19,828 bases of DNA. Source: JAFDWI01 sp040255345 (GTDB lineage: Bacteria; Actinomycetota; Acidimicrobiia; Acidimicrobiales; Iamiaceae). A program made the position numbers and the translations under genes. Location: NCBI GenBank assembly GCA_040255345.1, contig JBDZUV010000050.1, forward strand, positions 1 to 19,828. The letters run 5' to 3'. The notes beneath the pieces were generated by a model, which saw nothing but the letters and a program-made list of their open reading frames with translations, made no database searches and had not been told where the DNA came from. Positions 1 to 5,962 of the stretch are shown one piece after another (within the stretch, counting starts at the first letter, position 1; each line of letters starts with the position of its first letter).

Positions 1-2
1 CC

Positions 3-677
3 CTCGACGCGAAGGTCTTCTCCGCCGTGAACGACGGCGGGATCGTCGCCGTGCGATCCAGCGGCTACGGCGCCTACCGGTACACCGCGGCGGCCCTCGT
101 CGCGCTCGACGACGCCGGGATTCCGTTCTGTGCCGCTCGGGTCGACCAGTTCGAGCCGTCACCCATCCCCGAATGCGAAGGCCGGCACGTCGACCACGAG
201 ATCCGCTTCGTGCGTGGTGACGGCGTCGCGGACGCCGTGGAGGGCTGGCGGGTCCTGGGGACGGTGAGCTCACGGAGCGATGCCGAGATCCGCGAGCTCG
301 ATCGATTGAACGCAGAGATCACCGCGGCGATCTCGCGGGCCGAGGGGAGGGGTACCGCCATCAGGTTCGCGCCGGAGTTCCGGGCGCTCGTCGACGGCGC
401 GAACGACCTGGAGGGCATTCGAGCCAACGTCGCCGACGACACGCTGTTGAACCCGACCGGTGGGCCGATCGCCACCCCGGAGCGGCGTCAACGGTTCGCG
501 GTCATCGTGGGCATGGCCGAGCACATCGTCCGGTCGCATCCACGTTCCGGTTATCCCGAACAGGTCCCACCGATACAGATCACGGGAATCGACCGGGACG
601 ACCTGGTCCGCTGGGCCGATCTCACCGAGCGCGAGCTGCGCGAGACCGCGTCGGTGCTCATCCGCCAGGGTGGATGA
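3..677 (+). CDS. Unrecognised protein, C-terminal part (5' end outside window)
   Basis: The reading frame is open from base 3 with no stop upstream, so the gene very probably begins left of the window; the GTG at 27 is only the first start-like codon inside it. About 224 residues are visible, ending at TGA 675-677. The visible protein is soluble-looking: no clear membrane segment, a mixed alpha/beta composition, and a charged helical stretch around the middle (SDAEIRELDRLNAEI). I recognise no domain or catalytic motif. It is convergent with the P450 gene, with a 77-base gap between them, and there is no sign that it belongs to the sterol genes to the right. High GC at third codon positions and an uninterrupted frame support real coding. 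Function unknown. Confidence 0.6.
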   Translation, partial: LDAKVFSAVNDGGIVAVRSSGYGAYRYTAAALVALDDAGIPFCAARVDQFEPSPIPECEGRHVDHEIRFVRGDGVADAVEGWRVLGTVSSRSDAEIRELDRLNAEITAAISRAEGRGTAIRFAPEFRALVDGANDLEGIRANVADDTLLNPTGGPIATPERRQRFAVIVGMAEHIVRSHPRSGYPEQVPPIQITGIDRDDLVRWADLTERELRETASVLIRQGG

Positions 678-754
678 CCGCGTGGACGGTCGGACGGTCT
701 TTCAAAGGGGCACGATGGCGTCACCGAGTCGACGGCAACGGTTCGCCCGTCGAC

Positions 755-1966
755 TCAGCCCGATCTGCCCGGCGCGGTGGGAGTGAAGCGGACCGGGAGC
801 GACTCGTAACCCGACACGAAGTTCGCCGCCCGGTAGGCAGGCTCGGCGGGATCGACCAACTCGATGTCGGGGAGACGGTCGAGCAGGGTCTCGAACATGA
901 CCTGCAGCTCGAGGCGCGCCAGTGACTTGCCGAGGCAATGGTGGGTGCCGTAGCCGCCGAATGCGACATGGTCGTTGGGGGCCCGGCGGATGTCGAAGGT
1001 GAACGGATCGTCGAAGACGGCCTCGTCGCGGTTGGCCGACGGATACAGCAGCAGCATCTGGTCGCCTGCCTTCAGCTCGGCGCCGTGGAAGTCGATGTCC
1101 TCGGTGACGGTGCGATTCATGTTCTTGATCGGGCTGACCCAGCGCAGCATCTCCTCGATCGCACCCGACACGAGCGACCGGTCGGCGCGCAACGCCTCCC
1201 AGCGGGACCGGTCGACGAGGAGCTGGTACAACCCGCCCGAGATCACATGGCGGGTCGTCTCGTCACCGCCGATGAGGATCAACAGTGATTCGGCGATCAC
1301 CGAATCGGCGTCGAGTCGCTCGCCGTCGACCTCGGCGTGGACGAGGATGCTCATCAGATCATCGGTCGCCTGGCGTCGACGCTCGTCGGCGAGACCCATG
1401 GCGTACTCGCAGTAGCCGCCGAAGGCTGCGGCGGTCCTCGCCATCACGGCGTCGTCGGAGAACCCCGTGAGCCCGCGCAGCAGATCGTCGGACCACCCCA
1501 GCAGGGTCGCCCGGTCCGCGGCGGCGAAACCGAGCTGGTCGGCGATCACGATCAGGGGCAGCCAGGCCGCGATGTCCCAGACGAAATCGATCTCGCCCTT
1601 CTCCGCGACGTGATCGATGATCTCGTTGCACAGGGCGCGCAGGTGGTCTTCCTGCGCGCTCACCCGGGCCGGGGTGAACCCCTTGAACACCAACTTGCGT
1701 CGGTCGCGGTGTTCCGGGTCGTCCATGTCGATGAGCATCGCCTGGGGCGGTGCGTCGGCCCGGATACCGGCTGCGTTCGAGAACACCGTCGGCATGCGCT
1801 CGGCTTCCGTCACCGCCGCGTGCGAGGCGCACCCCCACACCCCCGAATTGGCATCGAAGTACACCGGAGCGTGGCTGCGCATCCAGGCGAGCTCGGCGTG
1901 CGGGTTGCGCCCCCAGAACTCGCCGCTGACCAGATCGATGCTCGGATTCGTGGGCTGATCGGTCAT
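755..1966 (-). CDS. cyp142: CYP142-like cytochrome P450, probable sterol C26/C27 oxidase
   Basis: A 403-residue cytosolic P450 of normal bacterial length. Visible motifs: I-helix oxygen-binding segment LILIGGDETTRH (residues 229-240), the K-helix ExxR (E272-R275), and the heme-thiolate loop FGGYGTHHCLG with the proximal cysteine at C344. The I-helix wording, the following AIEEMLRW and KNMNR, and the C-terminal ANFVSGYESLPVRFTP closely match my memory of Mycobacterium CYP142, which oxidises the C26/C27 terminal carbon of cholest-4-en-3-one to the acid. The heme loop is one residue longer than the CYP142 FGFGTHFCLG and resembles the FGGxGxHxC loops of CYP124/CYP125. The ATG at 1966 has no Shine-Dalgarno sequence and lies 7 bases after a CAGAAT hexamer, so translation may be leaderless. 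Divergent from the fadE26-like gene. Ferredoxin partners are not in the window. Confidence 0.9.
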   Translation of the reverse strand: MTDQPTNPSIDLVSGEFWGRNPHAELAWMRSHAPVYFDANSGVWGCASHAAVTEAERMPTVFSNAAGIRADAPPQAMLIDMDDPEHRDRRKLVFKGFTPARVSAQEDHLRALCNEIIDHVAEKGEIDFVWDIAAWLPLIVIADQLGFAAADRATLLGWSDDLLRGLTGFSDDAVMARTAAAFGGYCEYAMGLADERRRQATDDLMSILVHAEVDGERLDADSVIAESLLILIGGDETTRHVISGGLYQLLVDRSRWEALRADRSLVSGAIEEMLRWVSPIKNMNRTVTEDIDFHGAELKAGDQMLLLYPSANRDEAVFDDPFTFDIRRAPNDHVAFGGYGTHHCLGKSLARLELQVMFETLLDRLPDIELVDPAEPAYRAANFVSGYESLPVRFTPTAPGRSG

Positions 1967-1973
1967 AGGTGAG

Positions 1974-1979
1974 ATTCTG
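1974..1979 (-). promoter_or_regulatory. Candidate -10 element of the P450 gene (leaderless)
   Basis: On the minus strand CAGAAT is followed by 7 bases and then the ATG at 1966, which would place the transcription start on the start codon. This fits the lack of a ribosome-binding site. The hexamer overlaps the CTGAC-N5-GTCAG inverted repeat, so a bound repressor would block it. No convincing -35 box was identified. Confidence 0.35.
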
Positions 1980-1991
1980 ACACACCGTCAG
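1977..1991. promoter_or_regulatory. Inverted repeat CTGAC-N5-GTCAG, candidate operator (copy 1)
   Basis: CTGACACACCGTCAG has perfect 5-base arms around a 5-base centre. It lies in the 76-base divergent promoter region between the P450 and fadE26-like genes, overlapping the probable -10 of the P450 and just upstream of a possible fadE26 -10 (TAGAGT, 1995-2000). The same arms and spacing recur at 4436-4450 in front of the transporter genes. It does not match the KstR (TnnAACnnGTTnnA) or KstR2 consensus. Size and symmetry suit a TetR- or GntR-type dimer; the protein that binds it is unknown. Confidence 0.55.
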
Positions 1992-2042
1992 GTCTAGAGT
2001 CTCGGGTCTCCGCCGAGCTCGAAACAGGGGAACGACACACCG

Positions 2043-3212
2043 GTGCACATCGCCTTCACCGAAGAACAGGAGTCGTTGCGTGCCACCGTGCGCGCGTACT
2101 TCGACGAACTGATGACCCCCGAGGTCACCGAGGAATGCGCCACCGGCGAGACCGGTGGTCCGGCATCGCTGGAAGCGGTCCGGAAGATGGGCGCCGACGG
2201 CTGGCTCGGCATCGGCTGGCCCACGTCGTACGGCGGCCAGGGGCGCACCCCTCTCGAGCAGTACATCTTCACCAACGAGTCGTGGCGGGCCAATGCCCCC
2301 ACCCCGTTCCTCACCATCAACGCGGTGGGACGCACGATCCAGGAGTTCGGGTCCGACGAGCAGAAAGACTTCTTCCTGCCGGCGATCCTGGCCGGAAGGC
2401 TGCACTTCGCCATCGGCTACACCGAACCGTCGGCGGGAACCGACCTGGCGTCACTGACCACCCGGGCCGTCCGTGACGGAGACGAATGGGTCTTGAACGG
2501 TGCGAAGACCTTCACCAGTCTGGCCAGCTACGCGGACTACATCTGGCTGGCCGCTCGCACCGATCCGGACGCGCCCAAGCACAAGGGCATCACGATCTTC
2601 GCCGTGCCCACCGACACCCCCGGATTCAGTTATACGAAGATTCCGACGATGGTGAACGCCAGCACCTATCAGACGTTCTACGACGAGGTGCGGGTCGGCC
2701 CCGGCGCGGTCATCGGCGAGGTGAACCGGGGCTGGGACCTGATCGTCAACCAACTCAACTTCGAACGGATATCGCTCGCGCCGACCGGATCGGTGATGCG
2801 GGCGTACGAGGGCACCCTTGACTGGGCGCGCCGACCCCTCGACGACACGGGTCGCCGCCGCATCGACGACGAATGGGTCCGGACGAACCTGGCACGGGTG
2901 CGAGCGGGCATCGACGCGCTCGAGTTGATGAACTGGAAGGCCGCCTCGGCGACGACGATGGACCCCGCACTGTCCAGCGCGATCAAGGTGTACGGCACGG
3001 AGTTCTTCGGCACCGCCTACCGTCTGTTGGCCGAGGTGATCGGCCCCCGCGCCGCTCAGGACCGCACCTCGCCGCTCGCGGTGCTCGAGGGGGGCCTCGC
3101 GCGCGCGATGCAGGGCTCGTTGATCCTCACCTTCGGCGGCGGCGTGAACGAGATCCAGCGCGACCTGATCGCCATGTTCGGCCTGGGCATGCCCCGTACC
3201 CCGAGGATGTGA
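2043..3212 (+). CDS. fadE26: FadE26-like acyl-CoA dehydrogenase, catalytic subunit of a sterol side-chain enzyme
   Basis: A 389-residue acyl-CoA dehydrogenase-family protein. The N-terminal helical domain contains FTEEQESLRATVRAYFDELM and GWPTSYGGQGR, the middle beta domain starts at FAIGYTEPSAGTDLASL (122-138), and the C-terminal helical domain ends in LILTFGGGVNEIQRD. This wording closely follows Mycobacterium FadE26 (ChsE4) and, less closely, FadE29. In M. tuberculosis ChsE4-ChsE5 is an alpha2beta2 enzyme that introduces the C24-C25 double bond in 3-oxo-cholest-4-en-26-oyl-CoA. The probable catalytic base is E241 (NFERISL), the helix-G position used by isovaleryl-CoA dehydrogenase; the alternative C-terminal Glu position is Gly here. 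The GTG start at 2043 has GGGGA at 2027-2031, 11 bases away. The partner subunit follows after 5 bases. Confidence 0.9.
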   Translation: MHIAFTEEQESLRATVRAYFDELMTPEVTEECATGETGGPASLEAVRKMGADGWLGIGWPTSYGGQGRTPLEQYIFTNESWRANAPTPFLTINAVGRTIQEFGSDEQKDFFLPAILAGRLHFAIGYTEPSAGTDLASLTTRAVRDGDEWVLNGAKTFTSLASYADYIWLAARTDPDAPKHKGITIFAVPTDTPGFSYTKIPTMVNASTYQTFYDEVRVGPGAVIGEVNRGWDLIVNQLNFERISLAPTGSVMRAYEGTLDWARRPLDDTGRRRIDDEWVRTNLARVRAGIDALELMNWKAASATTMDPALSSAIKVYGTEFFGTAYRLLAEVIGPRAAQDRTSPLAVLEGGLARAMQGSLILTFGGGVNEIQRDLIAMFGLGMPRTPRM

Positions 3213-3217
3213 CGACC

Positions 3218-4354
3218 ATGGACCTGACCTTCTCCGAGGAACAACGGACGATCACCGAGCTGGCCGACCGGATCCTGGGCTCGGAATGCGGGCCCGAGGT
3301 CCTGCGTGCCGCCGAACGCGACGGCTCGCCCGCGTGGCCCCGCGCGGCCTGGGGGGCGCTTGCCACGGCCGGACTGACCGGCATCGCACTGCCCGAATCG
3401 GTCGGCGGTGGTGGCCGCGGGCTCTGTGAGGCCGCGCTCGTCGTCGAGGCCGTCGCCCGTGCCGCGGCGCCGCTGCCCGCGTATGCGACGCTCGTGCTGG
3501 GAGCCGCCCCCATCGCGGCATTCGGCTCACCCGCCCAACAGACGAGATGGCTACCCGGCGTCGTGGACGGTTCGACGATTCTCACCGGAGTGGCGGTCGG
3601 CGAGGACGACGCCACGGATCCCCCGGTGTGTGAACACCGGAGCGACGGTGCCCGCCGGGTCAGCGGGACCGGCTGGTATGTACCCTTCGGCGCCCAAGCA
3701 GACGCCTTGGTCGTGCCGGTCGGCCTCGTCGACGGCGATGTGGTGTTGGCGGTCGTCGGGTCCGACGCGCCGGGAGTGTCGACGGAAGCCCTGGCACCGA
3801 TGAGCGGCGAACCGTCCGCGATCGTGCGCTTCGACGCGACCCCGGTGGACGATGACGCGATCCTTGCCGGCTCGGTCGGCGGCACCGTCGACGCCCAGCG
3901 TTGGCTGCGGGACCGGGCCGTCGCCGCGACCTGTGTGGCCCAGGTCGGTACGTGTGAGGGGGCGCTGGCGTTGACCGCGTCGTACGTGTCGAGCAGGGAG
4001 CAGTTCGGATCGAAGTTGGCGACCTTCCAGGCGGTCGCGCACCGGGCCGCCGACGCCTGGATCGACACCGAGCTGGTCAGACTGACCGCATGGCGCGCCC
4101 TGTGGCGCCTCGACGTCGGGGTCGACGCTGCCGAGGAACTCGCGGTCGCCAAGTACTTCACCGCGGAGGCCGCGCAACGTGTGGTCGCCGCCGCGCAGCA
4201 CCTGCACGGTGGCATCGGCATGGATCTGGACTACCCGGTTCACCGGTACTTCCGCTGGGCCAAGGAACACGAACTCCGCCTCGGCGGCGGCGCCGAGCAT
4301 CTCGCCGCGTTGGGTCGCTCCCTGGCCGGAGCCGACGGGGCGACGCCGACGTGA
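3218..4354 (+). CDS. fadE27: FadE27-like acyl-CoA dehydrogenase, partner (non-catalytic) subunit
   Basis: A 378-residue acyl-CoA dehydrogenase-family protein starting at ATG 3218, five bases after the fadE26-like stop; the longer in-frame extension upstream would only overlap that gene. It begins MDLTFSEEQRTITELADRIL and keeps the FAD-contacting SREQFGSKLATFQAV (259-273) and QHLHGGIGMD (327-336), but the middle beta domain is diverged and lacks the usual TEPxAGSD motif. The helix-G catalytic position reads LRDRAV (D232) instead of ER, so it probably has no catalytic glutamate. This is the expected pattern for the small subunit of the alpha2beta2 ChsE4-ChsE5 type enzyme, where FAD sits at the heterodimer interface and one subunit supplies the base. 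The two genes are almost certainly co-translated and their products co-assembled. Assignment to FadE27 rather than another partner-type FadE rests on context. Confidence 0.85.
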   Translation: MDLTFSEEQRTITELADRILGSECGPEVLRAAERDGSPAWPRAAWGALATAGLTGIALPESVGGGGRGLCEAALVVEAVARAAAPLPAYATLVLGAAPIAAFGSPAQQTRWLPGVVDGSTILTGVAVGEDDATDPPVCEHRSDGARRVSGTGWYVPFGAQADALVVPVGLVDGDVVLAVVGSDAPGVSTEALAPMSGEPSAIVRFDATPVDDDAILAGSVGGTVDAQRWLRDRAVAATCVAQVGTCEGALALTASYVSSREQFGSKLATFQAVAHRAADAWIDTELVRLTAWRALWRLDVGVDAAEELAVAKYFTAEAAQRVVAAAQHLHGGIGMDLDYPVHRYFRWAKEHELRLGGGAEHLAALGRSLAGADGATPT

Positions 4355-4426
4355 GCACCGCTGCTCGCCGTCGCGGCGCCGTCGACGGCGATGTGCCTTT
4401 TGCCACTTGCGTCGCGACCGATCCGG

Positions 4427-4432
4427 TAGCCT
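4427..4432 (+). promoter_or_regulatory. Candidate -10 element for the transporter operon
   Basis: TAGCCT fits the TAnnnT pattern common in actinobacteria. It stands in the 139-base gap after the fadE27-like gene, four bases before the inverted repeat at 4436-4450, so the predicted start site (about 4439) falls inside the repeat. TTGC-containing sequences lie upstream at 4400-4412, but none has ideal 16-18 base spacing. The transcript would have an untranslated leader of about 55 bases. Confidence 0.35.
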
Positions 4433-4435
4433 CGC

Positions 4436-4450
4436 CTGACGACCCGTCAG
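4436..4450. promoter_or_regulatory. Inverted repeat CTGAC-N5-GTCAG, candidate operator (copy 2)
   Basis: CTGACGACCCGTCAG has the same perfect arms and spacing as the repeat at 1977-1991, and three of the five centre bases agree (consensus CTGACRMMCCGTCAG). It sits immediately downstream of the predicted -10 and about 44 bases before the first transporter gene, a typical place for a repressor to act. Two copies in two separate intergenic regions of the same cluster argue for a shared regulator. Confidence 0.55.
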
Positions 4451-4493
4451 ACATCGAATCCGACGGCTCGGCCGTCCGCCTGCACGAGGAGCA

Positions 4494-5897
4494 GTGAACC
4501 AGACGATGAACGTGATCACCACGACCAATCGGAGCCGGCGCCGACGCGTGGCGGCCTTCGGGCTCGCCATCGCCCTCGTCGCGGCGGGCTGCGGCAATCG
4601 GAGCGACGATGCCGGCGACGACAACGGCACAGATGCCACAGCGGTGTCCCAGACGACGACCGCGGCGAGCCAGGGTGACCGGTTCGGAACGTTGGAGGTG
4701 CCCTGTGGCGCGGGCGACGCGACCGGGTCGACCGACAAGGGAGTGACCGACAGCACCATCACGATCGGAGTGATCTCCGACAAGAACGCCGGAGCGATCC
4801 GGGTGCCGACCGCCGGGATCGAACCGTCGATGCAGGCATTCGTGAAATGGTGCAACGGGCTGGGTGGGATCAACGGCCGGAAGCTTCAGCTGAAGACCTA
4901 CGACGCGAAGCTGCTCAACTCGCTCGAGGCCGCCAAGCAGGCCTGTGACGACCAGCCCTTCGCCCTCGTCGGCACCGGCGTCGTCCAGGACGCGCCGATG
5001 GCGCAGCCGCTCGTCGACTGTGGCCTGATCTCGGTGTCGGGCTACACCGCCACCTACCCGATGACGGCCAGCCCCCTCAACGTCGAACCCGTCCCGAACC
5101 TGGGGAACGTCTACGCGACGGGCACCGCCGAGTACTTCGCGAAGCACTTCGGAGATGCCATCGACAAGTCGGCGATCTTCTACCCGACACAGGCCGCTGC
5201 CGCCGACCAGGCCAGTCGGGCCGTGCAGGCCCGAGAGAAGCTCGGCTACGGATTCATCTACACCGACTCCTATCCGGTGATCCAGACCGACTGGAAGACG
5301 CCGGCGCAGACGATGAAGAACAAGGGCGTCGAGTACGTGACGATGGTCGACACCGTGAACGCGGCGATCGGCATGCTCGAAGCGTTGCGTGACGCCGACT
5401 ACCACCCCCAGGTGATCGACCTCGGCCAGCAGTACTACGACTCCACACTCGCCGCGTCGGGCGTGGCCGACGGCGTGTACGTCCAGACGAACACCCAGCC
5501 GTTCGAGAATCCGTCGCCGGCGATCAGTGAGTACGTGAAGATCCTGCACGATTACGACGCGAACGTCGCCGAGACCTCGCTCGGCGTGCAGGCGTTCTCC
5601 GCGGCGCTGCTCTTCGCGACCGTGGCGAAGAAGCTCGGCTCGGACCTGACCCGCGATGCGCTGTTGAAGGACGCGAAGGCGATCGACGACTGGACCGGTG
5701 GTGGATTGCACCCGCCGCAGGACCTCAGCGGGAAGAAGACGAACGTGTGCACGATGATCCTCAAGGTCGAAAAGGGCGAGTTCGTGAAGGTGTACCCCGA
5801 CAACGACTCGGACGACCCGACCAAGAGCTTCGACTGCGATCCCGCTGCGATCACCGAGGTGCACGGGGACTGGGGCAAGGCGCCGACTCGCAAATGA
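4494..5897 (+). CDS. HAAT-family ABC transporter substrate-binding lipoprotein
   Basis: A 467-residue extracytoplasmic binding protein of the branched-chain amino acid (Leu/Ile/Val-binding) type. The N terminus has an arginine-rich region (RSRRRR), a hydrophobic stretch and a lipobox VAAGC, so Cys33 would be lipidated and anchor it to the outer face of the membrane. The type-1 periplasmic-binding fold begins at ITIGVISDKNAGA and includes a NGLGGINGRKLQL segment typical of the family. The mature protein has several cysteines, which may form disulfides. Two starts compete: GTG 4494, with GAGG only 4 bases away, and ATG 4506, with AGGAG 14 bases away; both leave the signal peptide intact. The ligand cannot be read from sequence. 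The position between sterol side-chain genes suggests a steroid, sterol side-chain acid or branched fatty acid rather than leucine, but that is inference. Confidence 0.88.
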   Translation: MNQTMNVITTTNRSRRRRVAAFGLAIALVAAGCGNRSDDAGDDNGTDATAVSQTTTAASQGDRFGTLEVPCGAGDATGSTDKGVTDSTITIGVISDKNAGAIRVPTAGIEPSMQAFVKWCNGLGGINGRKLQLKTYDAKLLNSLEAAKQACDDQPFALVGTGVVQDAPMAQPLVDCGLISVSGYTATYPMTASPLNVEPVPNLGNVYATGTAEYFAKHFGDAIDKSAIFYPTQAAAADQASRAVQAREKLGYGFIYTDSYPVIQTDWKTPAQTMKNKGVEYVTMVDTVNAAIGMLEALRDADYHPQVIDLGQQYYDSTLAASGVADGVYVQTNTQPFENPSPAISEYVKILHDYDANVAETSLGVQAFSAALLFATVAKKLGSDLTRDALLKDAKAIDDWTGGGLHPPQDLSGKKTNVCTMILKVEKGEFVKVYPDNDSDDPTKSFDCDPAAITEVHGDWGKAPTRK

Positions 5898-5962
5898 GGC
5901 GAACCGCGACCCTGCCCGATCCGATGGTGCCGTCGAAGCCCTGACACCGAGAGCCAGAGACG

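Noticed and set aside
684..699. Tandem repeat of GGACGGTC in the gap after the first gene
   Set aside because: Only two 8-base copies in GC-rich DNA between convergent genes; no promoter nearby and no further copies seen.
3218..4354. FadE27-like gene as a degraded pseudogene because catalytic and TEPxAGSD motifs are missing
   Set aside because: The frame is intact, the spacing to fadE26 is 5 bases, and loss of these motifs is normal for the partner subunit of two-subunit steroid acyl-CoA dehydrogenases.
3551..4873. Long minus-strand open frames antisense to the fadE27-like and binding-protein genes (also 4158-5864 and 6806-8665)
   Set aside because: Typical antisense shadows of high-GC genes: low-complexity Arg/Ala/Gly/His-rich products without domains, while the plus strand encodes clear families.
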